A stretch of 64,000 nucleotides of DNA, taken from assembly GCF_021216675.1 (NCBI RefSeq), contig NZ_CP086120.1, forward strand, positions 1,054,001 to 1,118,000, written 5' to 3'. Below the pieces are notes generated by a model that was given only the letters and a program-made list of their open reading frames with translations, ran no database searches and was not told where the DNA came from. Positions 52,184 to 61,454 of this stretch are shown piece by piece; the first letter of the stretch is position 1; the number at the start of each line of letters is the position of its first letter. Origin of the DNA: Streptomyces gobiensis (GTDB lineage: Bacteria > Actinomycetota > Actinomycetes > Streptomycetales > Streptomycetaceae). A program made the translations under genes and the position numbers.

Positions 52184-55100
52184 GTGGCGTTTTCACCTTC
52201 GGCTTCTCTCCCGGGCGCCCCGGCCCACGATGCCATTGCCATCGTGGGCGTTTCCTGCCGACTGCCTGCCGACATCGCCAGCCCCGACGAGTTCTGGACC
52301 GCGCTCCTCGAAGGGCGCGACCTGATCAGCGAAGCCCCTCCCGAGCGTTTCGACGCGAGCCGCTGGTTCGACCCCGACCCACGGCGTCCCGGAAAGGCCT
52401 ACTCCACGGCCGGTGGGTTCCTGACGGGCATTCAAGGTTTTGACGCCGGGTACTTCAACATGTCCCCCCGAGAAGCCGGACGCCTGGATCCGCTGCAGCG
52501 CATGCTGCTCGAGATGGCGGTCGAAGCCGTCGACGACGCCGGTATCGCCACCACCGCACTCACCGGCTCCAGCACCGCGGTCTATGTCGGCTCTTCCAGC
52601 CAGTCCTTCGCGGCTCTGCAGGGACTCGACTCCCGGTCCGCCAACGCCTACACCATGTCAGGCGGAGCGGCTGCCAACATAGCCAACCGGGTATCACACT
52701 TCCTGGACCTGCGCGGCCCCAGCGTCACGGTGGACACGGCTTGCTCCTCCTCCCTGGTGGCCGTTCACCATGCCTGCGAAGCACTGCGCGGCGACCGCTG
52801 CACCATGGCGTTGGCGGCAGGCGCCCACGTTCTGCTCAGCCCTTTCGAGTACGTGGGTTTCTCCAAGGCCTCGATGCTGTCCCCCACCCACCGCTGCCGC
52901 ACCTTCTCCGCCGATGCGGACGGCTATGTACGGGCCGAGGGAGGCGGTCTGGTCGTGCTCAAGCCGCTGTCGCGCGCGCTGGAAGACGGCGACCGAGTGC
53001 GGGCCGTCATCCTGGGCAGCGGTGTCAACACCGATGGGCGTACTCCTGGGCTGGCACAGCCCAGCGCCGACGCTCAGGCGGCCCTGCTGCGCGAGGTGTA
53101 CGCGGCCGCGGGCGTGTCCCCCGACGAGGTCGCGTATGTGGAGATGCACGGCACCGGTACGCCCGTAGGGGACCCGGTGGAGTGCCAGGCGGTGGGCGAG
53201 GCGCTGGCCCAGAAGCGCGCGCCGGGCCGTGCGCTTCCGGTCGGGTCGGCCAAGAGTCACCTTGGCCACATGGAGCCCGCGTCCGGCATGGCCGGCCTGC
53301 TCAAGGCCATGCTCGTCCTCCGGCACGGACAGGTGCCCGCGAACCTGCATGCGCGCCCGCTCAACCCGGAGATCGACTTTGAGGGGTGGCGGCTGGCACC
53401 GGCCGTCGAGACACGGCCGCTGGACATCCCGTCGGGAAGCCGGGCCGTGGCCGGGGTGAACTCTTTCGGATTCGGCGGCGCCAACGCCCACGTCATCCTC
53501 GCGCGCGGCCCGGAACCCGTGCCTGCCCGCACCCCCGGAGCCAACGAGAACCGGCTACCCGTGCTGGTATCAGCCCGCACTCGCACCGCCGCCCTGGCCG
53601 CGGCCCGTCGTATGGCCGACCGCCTCCGGCAATGCGCCCCCGAAGAGTTCTACGACCTGGCCTGCACCGCTTTTCTGCGGCGCGGCCGGCATGAACAGCG
53701 GGCCGTGGTGCTGGCCGCCGATCCGACAGAGGCGGCAACCCATCTGTACCGGCTGGCCGAAGGGGAGCAGGAGGTGGCGGGCGCCCTGGCACCCGCGGCG
53801 AGGCAATCCGGTGTCGCGCTGGCCTTCTCCGGCAACGGCTCGCAGTGGGCGGGCATGGGCGCGGACCTGCTCAACACCGAGCCCTCGTTCCTCGCGGGCG
53901 TGGCGGACGCGGACGAAGCCCTGCGCCCGTTGCTGGATTGGTCGGTGCTGGCGGAGCTGACCGCCCCCGCCGACCGTCGGCGAGCAGACACCACCGATGT
54001 CGCCCAGCCCCTGCTCTTCGCCGTGCAGGTGGGCCTCGTATCCGTACTGCGTACCCATGGCATCCGGCCCACCTGGGTGGTCGGGCACAGCGCGGGCGAG
54101 ATGGCCGCAGCCTGGACGGCCGGCGTACTCAGCCTGGACGCTGCGGCCCGGGTGGTCGTCGAGCGCTCGCGGGCGCAGGCTTCGACCGCGGGGAACTGGG
54201 GCATGGCGGCCGTCGGCGCGGACCCCGAGCGCATCCGGCACTATCTGTCCCCCTATACCGGCCGCTTGGAGATCGCCGGGATCAACAGCGGGCAGGACAT
54301 AACCGTCAGCGGTGACAAGACCGCCCTGGCCGAGCTGGGGCGGACACTTCAGGGCCAGGGTGTCTTCTTCCGCGACCTCGGGCTGGACTACGCCTTCCAC
54401 AGCCACGCCATGGATCCGTTGCGGGACGGGTTGCTGACCGCGCTCGACGGCCTCAAGGCCCGGCGTGGCGACGTCCATTACGCCTCCGCCACGACGGGCG
54501 CCCTGCTGGACTACGGCGCCATGGACCCCTCGTACTGGTGGCGCAACCTTCGCCAGCCCGTACTGTTCGCCTCCGCGATCGAGCGATTGCTGGAGCTCGG
54601 CTGCGAGACGTTCGTCGAGGTCGGCCCGCACCCGGTGCTGGGCGGCTACCTGCGCCGCCTGGCAGGCTCCCGTCAGTCGCCCTCGTCGGCCACAGTGCTG
54701 CCCACGCTGCGCCGTGACACCGACGGTCCGGCGGCTGTGCGCTCAGCCGTCGCTCACCTGCTGGCCGCAGGGCACGGCGGCGGCGAGAGCGTGTTCTTCC
54801 CGCGCCCGGGGCGGGTGGTGGACCTGCCCGCCTATCCCTGGGAACGTGAGCGCCACTGGAACGGCGACCCCTCTCTCTGGGTAGGGGGCTGCGGAGACGG
54901 GACCATCGACCACCCTCTGCTCGGGGAACGCGCCGCGGCCGCCGAACCGACCTGGCACGGTCCCTTCGACCCGGCACGACTGCCCTGGCTGGCCGACCAC
55001 AAGATCGGCGAGGCAGTCGTCATGCCGGCGACAGGGCTGGTGGAAATGGCCCTGGCCGCCGGCCGGCGCGTGCACAAGGAATCCGTGGAGATCACGGACC

Positions 55101-58100
55101 TGACCATCCCGCGAGCCCTGGTGCTGCCCTTCGGGGATGAACCAGAACTCCAGCTCCAGACGACCCTGTCGACCGACGACGGCATCGTGCAGATCGCCGC
55201 CCGCGCCCAGGGTTCGGAAACGTGGCAGCAGCACGCCCGCGCCCGTGTCCGGCGGCTCTATGCGCCCCCTCCCGGACTCATGGACCTCGATGAGATCGCC
55301 GCCGACCTGCCCGGGCGCAAGGCCGTGGAGGAGCACTACACCGCTGCCGCACGCGGGGGCCTGCACTACGGCCCCGCCTTCCAGGTGCTCAGCGAGCACC
55401 TGCTGTCCGGGGTTGATCAGGTCCTGGCGCGCTACAGCGGTGTGACGGACCTGTCCGGCTACGAGGCGCATCCCACGCTCCTCGACGGCGCCCTGCAGGC
55501 CGGCTTGCCACTCATCGAGAAGGGCATCGCCGACCAGGCAGGTTTCCTGCCGGTGGCCATCGACCGGGTCCGCGCCTGGCGCCGCATGCCCTCCACCGGG
55601 CACATCCATGTCCGCTCCCGGGCGATATCCGAGCGCGAGGCACTGTGGGATGTGACGGTGCTCGCTGCCAACGGTCTGATCTGCCTCACCCTCGAAGGGT
55701 GCCGGCTGCGCCGGTTCGACGAGGCGGCCCGCACGCCAGGACCGCACTACTCCACCGTTATGCGGGCGGCGCCGCGTGAGGGACAGGACTTCGCAGCGGC
55801 TGACACGGTTGTCGACCCACGTGAAATCGCCCGGCTCTGCCGCGACGAGGTACGCGGCACGCAGGCCACCTGGCAGCGCTGTGGCGGCGCGGCCGCCTTC
55901 GTGATCGCACGGGAGCTGGCAGCGCACTTCGGCACGGCGGCGGTGGGCACCCTGCTGGCGGATGCCGACGCCGAGGGCGGCCCGTTCACCATCGCGGACC
56001 TCATCGCTGCCGGGGCACTCCCCCAGTATGCGAAGCTGCTCGGCCTGCTGCTGGAGACGGCACACGCCCATGGTCTGGTCGAGCCGGTGATGACCGCAGG
56101 GGACGACAATCCCGCAGGCGGCGACCGCCGTTGGCGTATGCTGCGGCCGGCACAGCCCCAGGAGCGGTTCCGCGCGCTCACAGACGAGCACCCGGAGCAG
56201 GCGGTGGGACTGTCGCTCCTCGGCCGCTTCGGCACACAGCTCGTGGCCGTGCTGCGGGGCGATCGCGATCCCATGGAAGAAATCTTCTCGGAAGCCAACC
56301 GCTACCTCCTGGAAGAGTTCTACACCGACACGGGCATGACGTACTGCGCCAACCGGGGCGCACGCGCGGTCGTGGAGACCATGGTCAGGCAGTGGCCCGC
56401 CGACCGGCCCCTGCGCGTCCTCGAGGTCGGCGCGGGCACCGGGGGAACCACCGCCTTCCTGCTGCCGGTACTGCCACCGGAACGGACCCGCTATACATAC
56501 ACCGATGTCTCCGCCACCTTCTTCCCCCGCGCCCAGAACCGCTTCGCGGTGTACGACTTCGTCGACTACCGGGTCCTCGACCTGGACCAGGACCCGGTAG
56601 GCCAGGGGTTCGCCGAAGGCAGCTTCGATCTCGTGGTGGCCAGCGACGCACTGCACGCCAGCCGTCACCTGCGCCCGGCGCTCGACCACGTCAGTACGCT
56701 GCTGGCCGACAATGGCACCCTCCTCGTCGTGGAGGCGCACGACCCGGCCAGCCTGGCCCTGCTGTTCGGGCTCCTGCCCAGTTTCTGGGATCAGCAGGAC
56801 ACGGACCTGCGCCCCTCGGGGCCGCTGCTGTCTCTCGCGGCATGGCGGGAACTGCTCAGTGAAGCCGGCTACCGACAGATCACCGCCCTGGAGTGCAACG
56901 ATGCCCCGCAGGACAGCGAACAGCCCCGCATCGAGGACTTTTCGGTCCTCGTGGCCCGGCGGTCGTGCCGACCAGTGCCCGCAGCCGCACTCACGCCTTC
57001 CGAACACGCCCCTGCCCCCGGCCGGAGCAGGGCCTGGATCGTGGTGTCCGAGCCCGCACACGACCGGCTGGCGGCCGCCCTGGCCGAACGCCTCAGCACA
57101 TCCAGCGGCCTCACCGTTCGGCGCAGTCCGCTCCTCCGCGACACCGACCGCTGGTCCGCGCTCCTGACAGAGCGGCCCGAACCCGCCGGTGTGGTGGTGC
57201 TGCTGGGCGAGGACACCGCACACGAAACGGAGGAATCCGACGCGGGCGGATATCTGGACCTGGACCGTGCCGTGGAGCACGCAGCGGTCTTGAGGTCCCT
57301 GGCTGTCGCCGCCGACCGCCTCGCCGAGAACACCGAGACGGGCCTCTGGCTCGTCACGCCTCCCTCGGGCGCGCTGCCCGAGCCCGAACAGCCCCTGAAC
57401 CCCACAGCATCGTCCGCCTGGGGCGTGGCGCGTTGCCTCGGCAACGAGTACCCCGGCCTCCTCGTCCACCGTGTCTCTCTGGAGAACTGTGGTCGGCCCG
57501 AGGCCGCCGCCGCCAGGCTGGCAGCGGAACTCACCGAGCCCACAGCCGAGGACGAGATTCTGCTCACCCGGTCGGGGCGCTTCGTACCCCGGGTCCGCCA
57601 AAGGGCGGACCTCTGCCGGAGCGTGGTGGCCACGGCCTCGTCCTCCTTCGCCCTGCGACTGCGCGAGCCCGGCCGCTCCTACCGGCTGGTCTGGTCGCCC
57701 GCCGCGACTGCGCAACCGGGGCCCGACGAGATCGTCGTCTCGGTCCGGGCCGCCGCGCTGAACTACCGTGACGTGCTGCAAGCTCTCGGCGCCGTCCCAC
57801 TCGACGACCGGCAAGGCGATTCCGCGGGCGCCGACTACAGCACTGGAATGGAATGCGCGGGCACGGTCGTCTCGGTCGGCTCCAGCGTTACGGCCTTCTC
57901 CCCCGGCGACAGAGTTTTCGCCTTCGGTTCCGGCACTCTGGGCTCCCATGTCACCGTGCCCGCCACCATGGCGGGCAGCATCCCCGACCACATGAGCTTC
58001 GCCCAGGCCTCAACCCTCCCGGTGGTCTTCCTCACCGTCCACCACAGCCTGCACCATCTGGCGAGGCTGTCCCCAGGCGAGACCGTGCTGGTGCACGGCG

Positions 58101-59758
58101 CCGCCGGCGGGGTAGGGCTAGCCGCGCTGCAGTACGCACAGCGAGCGGGTGCCCACGTCATCGCCACGGCCGGCACCCCCACCAAGCGCGACCTGTTGCG
58201 TCTGCTCGGCATCCACCATGTGCTGGACTCCCGGACTCTGGGCTTCGCGGAACGCGTCAAAGCCCTCACCGGCGGTCAGGGGGTGGACGTCATCCTCAAC
58301 TCACTGGCCGGAGAGGCCATCACGCGTGGCCTGGAAGCGCTTCGCACCGGCGGACGCTTCATCGAGCTGGGCAAGCGCGACCTGTACGGGAACAGCAGGC
58401 TGCTGCTGCGGCCCTTCCTCCACAACATCACCTTCAGCGCCGCCGACCTCGCCGGGCTCGCCCAGGCCCGGCCCGGTGTGATGGCGGCCCAGTTCGAGGA
58501 GGTCGTCCAAGGCGTGCACGAGGGCATCTACCGCCCGATCCTCCATCACGTCTATCCCGCCGACCGGGTCACTGAGGCATTCGAGGCACTCCAGCACTCG
58601 CGGCATATCGGCAAGGTGGTCATCTCCATGGAGAGGCCGCCCATGCTGCAAGTGGCGCCCCGGCAGTTTGAGGTGGGCCGCCAGGGCACATACCTGGTCA
58701 CCGGCGGGCTCAGCGGGCTCGGCGCCGCCACCGCCCGCTGGCTTGCCGAACGTGGCGCACGCCGTCTGGCCCTCGTGGGCCGTCGCGGCGCCGACACCCC
58801 GGAAGCCCCGGCTCTTCTTGAGCAGCTGCGCACCCTGGGGGTCGCCGTCACCACCCACGCAGCCGACACCGCTGATATGGAGGCAATGAGAAGCGTGCTG
58901 GCCGAGGCGGATACCCCCGAAAACCCGCTGCGCGGAGTGGTTCACGCGGCCATGGTCCTCGACGACGCCCCGCTGGCCGAGCTGACCGATGACCGCGTAC
59001 GGCGGGTGCTGGCCGCCAAGGCTCAGGGCGCGGACGTCCTCCACCGCCTGACCCGAAACCGTGAACTTGACCTTTTCGTCCTGTACTCCTCCGCCGCCGC
59101 GATGCTGGGCAGTAAGCAGCAGAGCAACTACGTCGGCGCCAACCTGTTCCTTGAATCCCTTGCACGCGCTCGCCAACGCTCCGTCAGGCCCGCTCTCGCG
59201 GTCGCCTGGGGGGCCATGGACGAGGTGGGCTATGTCGCGCGTCATGAACTCAGCAACTTCTTGCGCAAGATGGGCCTCGATGTTGTATCTCCTCGTGAGG
59301 CCCTCGATGCCCTGGGAAGCCTCGTAACCCGCGGTGAAGAGGTCGCCATGGTGGCGCGGATCGACTGGGGCCAAGCACAGCACAGCGTGAGCGGGATCAA
59401 CGCTCCTCGCTTTACGGCCTTCCGTTCGAGTGCGGGTCATGGTGGCGGGAAGGACGACCAACTGATCCAGAAGTTGGCGACGGTATCGGCGGACCAGGCT
59501 CTCGCCTTGGTCACCGAGGCCCTCACCGATATTCTCAGCCGGATCCTGCAGACCACGGCTGACCACATCCCATCCGACAAACCCCTGGACCAGCTCGGCC
59601 TCGACTCCCTCATGGGCGCCGAGTTGGTGGCCGCGATCCGCCAGCGGCTGGGCTGCGACCTCCCCACTGTGGAGCTCCTCAACAGCGCCACCGTCAGCGA
59701 TCTCGCCCAGCGCTGTATGCGACGGATCGGCCGGGTGGAGGCCGACCCGTCCACCTGA
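52184..59758 (+). CDS. Single-module highly reducing type I polyketide synthase (KS-AT-DH-MT-ER-KR-ACP)
   Basis: The 2,524-residue protein has one module. KS (about 10-440): Cys187 in DTACSSSLVAVH, plus EMHGTGTPVGDP and SAKSHLGHMEP. AT (about 545-840): Ser636 in GHSAGE, with YAFHSH, a mix of malonyl (HAFH) and methylmalonyl (YASH) forms. DH (about 905-1180): His939 and Asp1101 (HPTLLDGALQ). C-methyltransferase: VLEVGAGTGGTTAF near 1410. ER (1840-2140): VLVHGAAGGVGLAAL. KR (2165-2390): YLVTGGLSGLGAA, an LDD motif (B-type) and Tyr2316. ACP: Ser2475 in GLDSLMGA. There is no thioesterase. The order is that of fungal reducing PKSs, suggesting iterative use. GTG 52184 is chosen because AAGGAG lies 6 nt before it. 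Confidence 0.92.
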   Translation: MAFSPSASLPGAPAHDAIAIVGVSCRLPADIASPDEFWTALLEGRDLISEAPPERFDASRWFDPDPRRPGKAYSTAGGFLTGIQGFDAGYFNMSPREAGRLDPLQRMLLEMAVEAVDDAGIATTALTGSSTAVYVGSSSQSFAALQGLDSRSANAYTMSGGAAANIANRVSHFLDLRGPSVTVDTACSSSLVAVHHACEALRGDRCTMALAAGAHVLLSPFEYVGFSKASMLSPTHRCRTFSADADGYVRAEGGGLVVLKPLSRALEDGDRVRAVILGSGVNTDGRTPGLAQPSADAQAALLREVYAAAGVSPDEVAYVEMHGTGTPVGDPVECQAVGEALAQKRAPGRALPVGSAKSHLGHMEPASGMAGLLKAMLVLRHGQVPANLHARPLNPEIDFEGWRLAPAVETRPLDIPSGSRAVAGVNSFGFGGANAHVILARGPEPVPARTPGANENRLPVLVSARTRTAALAAARRMADRLRQCAPEEFYDLACTAFLRRGRHEQRAVVLAADPTEAATHLYRLAEGEQEVAGALAPAARQSGVALAFSGNGSQWAGMGADLLNTEPSFLAGVADADEALRPLLDWSVLAELTAPADRRRADTTDVAQPLLFAVQVGLVSVLRTHGIRPTWVVGHSAGEMAAAWTAGVLSLDAAARVVVERSRAQASTAGNWGMAAVGADPERIRHYLSPYTGRLEIAGINSGQDITVSGDKTALAELGRTLQGQGVFFRDLGLDYAFHSHAMDPLRDGLLTALDGLKARRGDVHYASATTGALLDYGAMDPSYWWRNLRQPVLFASAIERLLELGCETFVEVGPHPVLGGYLRRLAGSRQSPSSATVLPTLRRDTDGPAAVRSAVAHLLAAGHGGGESVFFPRPGRVVDLPAYPWERERHWNGDPSLWVGGCGDGTIDHPLLGERAAAAEPTWHGPFDPARLPWLADHKIGEAVVMPATGLVEMALAAGRRVHKESVEITDLTIPRALVLPFGDEPELQLQTTLSTDDGIVQIAARAQGSETWQQHARARVRRLYAPPPGLMDLDEIAADLPGRKAVEEHYTAAARGGLHYGPAFQVLSEHLLSGVDQVLARYSGVTDLSGYEAHPTLLDGALQAGLPLIEKGIADQAGFLPVAIDRVRAWRRMPSTGHIHVRSRAISEREALWDVTVLAANGLICLTLEGCRLRRFDEAARTPGPHYSTVMRAAPREGQDFAAADTVVDPREIARLCRDEVRGTQATWQRCGGAAAFVIARELAAHFGTAAVGTLLADADAEGGPFTIADLIAAGALPQYAKLLGLLLETAHAHGLVEPVMTAGDDNPAGGDRRWRMLRPAQPQERFRALTDEHPEQAVGLSLLGRFGTQLVAVLRGDRDPMEEIFSEANRYLLEEFYTDTGMTYCANRGARAVVETMVRQWPADRPLRVLEVGAGTGGTTAFLLPVLPPERTRYTYTDVSATFFPRAQNRFAVYDFVDYRVLDLDQDPVGQGFAEGSFDLVVASDALHASRHLRPALDHVSTLLADNGTLLVVEAHDPASLALLFGLLPSFWDQQDTDLRPSGPLLSLAAWRELLSEAGYRQITALECNDAPQDSEQPRIEDFSVLVARRSCRPVPAAALTPSEHAPAPGRSRAWIVVSEPAHDRLAAALAERLSTSSGLTVRRSPLLRDTDRWSALLTERPEPAGVVVLLGEDTAHETEESDAGGYLDLDRAVEHAAVLRSLAVAADRLAENTETGLWLVTPPSGALPEPEQPLNPTASSAWGVARCLGNEYPGLLVHRVSLENCGRPEAAAARLAAELTEPTAEDEILLTRSGRFVPRVRQRADLCRSVVATASSSFALRLREPGRSYRLVWSPAATAQPGPDEIVVSVRAAALNYRDVLQALGAVPLDDRQGDSAGADYSTGMECAGTVVSVGSSVTAFSPGDRVFAFGSGTLGSHVTVPATMAGSIPDHMSFAQASTLPVVFLTVHHSLHHLARLSPGETVLVHGAAGGVGLAALQYAQRAGAHVIATAGTPTKRDLLRLLGIHHVLDSRTLGFAERVKALTGGQGVDVILNSLAGEAITRGLEALRTGGRFIELGKRDLYGNSRLLLRPFLHNITFSAADLAGLAQARPGVMAAQFEEVVQGVHEGIYRPILHHVYPADRVTEAFEALQHSRHIGKVVISMERPPMLQVAPRQFEVGRQGTYLVTGGLSGLGAATARWLAERGARRLALVGRRGADTPEAPALLEQLRTLGVAVTTHAADTADMEAMRSVLAEADTPENPLRGVVHAAMVLDDAPLAELTDDRVRRVLAAKAQGADVLHRLTRNRELDLFVLYSSAAAMLGSKQQSNYVGANLFLESLARARQRSVRPALAVAWGAMDEVGYVARHELSNFLRKMGLDVVSPREALDALGSLVTRGEEVAMVARIDWGQAQHSVSGINAPRFTAFRSSAGHGGGKDDQLIQKLATVSADQALALVTEALTDILSRILQTTADHIPSDKPLDQLGLDSLMGAELVAAIRQRLGCDLPTVELLNSATVSDLAQRCMRRIGRVEADPST

Positions 59759-59776
59759 GCAAACCCGCCCGGGGGA

Positions 59777-59822
59777 CCTGTGGCCCGTGCCGTACGGATA
59801 ACCGCGCGGCCCAGGCCACAGG
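59777..59822. terminator. Hairpin between convergent PKS and P450 genes
   Basis: CCTGTGGCC (59777-59785) pairs with GGCCACAGG (59814-59822) around a 28-nt region with its own small stems. It lies between the PKS stop (59758) and the P450 stop (59825), so it can end transcription from both sides. Confidence 0.6.
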
Positions 59823-59824
59823 CA

Positions 59825-61048
59825 TCAGGACCAACTGCCCTCCTGATCCGGCTGAACCGTCAGGGCTACTGGCAACCTCTCGACACCACGCCTCATGAGC
59901 GTCGGCCGGTAGGACACCGGCTCACCAGTGAGAACCGGGTGACACTGCGCCAAAGCGGTCAGCATGGCTTGTCCCTGTACTCGCACGAGCCGGGCGCCAA
60001 GACAGAAGTGCTCGCCCCAGCCGAGGGAGACATGGCGAGGAGAGCGAGTGACGTCGAGCCGGTGAGGGTCGGCAAAGACTTCCGGGTCCCGATTGGCGGC
60101 TCCGGTCAGGATCCACACCACCCTGCCCGCGGCGACGTCCAGACCGTTGATGTCCCCATCACTCAACGCCAGCCGGGAGATCACTTGGAATGGCGGGTCA
60201 TAGCGCATCACTTCCTCCACCGCCGCCGACGCCTCCTTGGGATGCTCACGGAGATAGGCGAGCTGCTGCGGGTGGCGCAGGAGGGCGTACATGCCGTTCG
60301 CCATCAGGTCGACCGTGGGCTCATAGCCGGCTACGACCAACTGGCCGATCGCCGTGATGATCTGGCTGTCGGTGAGCGTTGACCGTTCCGGCCCGGGGGC
60401 CGCCAGCACACTGACGAGATCGTCACCGGGTGCTTGTCGGCGCTCTTGGATCAAACCTTTGAGGTAACGAGCAAACTCCAGGCGGGCCCAAGCGACGTGT
60501 TCGCTCGTCTTCCGGTCCCGCAACGCCTCCGGGTCGAAACCGGCCGTCAGCCACGACAAGGCCCCGTGCCACTGCGGCCGGGCGTCGAGCGGTACCCCCA
60601 CCAGAGCGCAGATAAGATCGAGAGATAGGGGAACGCCGAGATCGGCGACCACATCCACCTCTCCCTTGCCGGCCGCCTGCTGAATGAGCGCGTGGGTCTT
60701 GTGCCCGATCGTCGGCCGCAGCCGTTCCACCGCGCGCACCGTGAAGGGTGCGGAGACCCAAGCCCGCAGCCTGCGGTGCTCGGGGGGATCGACCAGGAGG
60801 AACGACTGCGATTCCATCGAGCCTGACCCGAACCCGAAGCGCGGATCGCTGAGCACCGCCATGCTCTCCCTGTAGCCGGTGACCACCAGCAGGCCTTCGG
60901 AGAGCCGGGCCACCGGGCCGTCGGCGCGCAGTCGCTCGTAGAAGGGGTAGGGGTCGGCGCGGAACGTCTCGCTGCGGACATCGAATGGGAGGTGATCCCA
61001 GAAATCCGATGCCACCGAGATGTCCATGGCTTTCGGCTCACTGCTCAT
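59825..61048 (-). CDS. Cytochrome P450 of the polyketide locus (atypical I helix)
   Basis: The 407-residue protein has the P450 marks EEVMRYDPPFQVIS (ExxR), SLGWGEHFCLGARLVR (haem Cys, with Leu where Phe is usual) and an I helix LVVAGYEPTVDLMANGM. The residue after the acidic I-helix Glu is Pro, where most P450s have the Thr used for oxygen activation; the Thr is one place later. It resembles macrolide-type CYP107 enzymes otherwise. It probably oxidises the PKS product. The shifted Thr may mean unusual chemistry. Confidence 0.85.
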   Translation of the reverse strand: MSSEPKAMDISVASDFWDHLPFDVRSETFRADPYPFYERLRADGPVARLSEGLLVVTGYRESMAVLSDPRFGFGSGSMESQSFLLVDPPEHRRLRAWVSAPFTVRAVERLRPTIGHKTHALIQQAAGKGEVDVVADLGVPLSLDLICALVGVPLDARPQWHGALSWLTAGFDPEALRDRKTSEHVAWARLEFARYLKGLIQERRQAPGDDLVSVLAAPGPERSTLTDSQIITAIGQLVVAGYEPTVDLMANGMYALLRHPQQLAYLREHPKEASAAVEEVMRYDPPFQVISRLALSDGDINGLDVAAGRVVWILTGAANRDPEVFADPHRLDVTRSPRHVSLGWGEHFCLGARLVRVQGQAMLTALAQCHPVLTGEPVSYRPTLMRRGVERLPVALTVQPDQEGSWS

Positions 61049-61454
61049 GCTACGTCCTTCCCAACGTCAGGGCAGCACACGTCATGTCAGGGCGAAGACC
61101 GACGCCCACCGGGGTACGAGCGGTGTACCGGTGCCGTCGTACAACATTCCCCGCCGAAGTCAGGAAAAGTCAGGCGCGTTAAGGCTTTCCGCGCGCCCGG
61201 CGTTCCAGCTCCTTGGACGACCGGCTTGGTGCAGTCAAAACAATGCCGAAGACTCCTGAGCTGTCTCTCTATGGTGATGCGTGCCGATCACGTTCTTCGA
61301 CCCCATCGGCGGGTGCCGGACCTGTGATCCCTGCGACTCAATTCCGGCCACCGAGTCCTCGGCGGGGGTGCGGGCGGGCCGTGGGATGGCCATGCGAATC
61401 ATGGTGCACGTTGGCGACAACCAGCCTTGACCCGTCGGTCACCGGCTAGCGATC
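61049..61454. other. Intergenic region with no recognisable gene
   Basis: This 406-nt stretch lies between the divergent P450 and the surface-protein gene. No reading frame shows a recognisable protein. A direct repeat GTCAGG/AAAGTCAGG occurs near 61160, but I see no clear operator. It should contain promoters for both genes. Confidence 0.4.

Noticed and set aside
54743..57991. 1,082-codon open frame on the minus strand across the PKS
   Set aside because: It is an antisense frame of the PKS, with low-complexity Gly/Arg-rich content and no domain.
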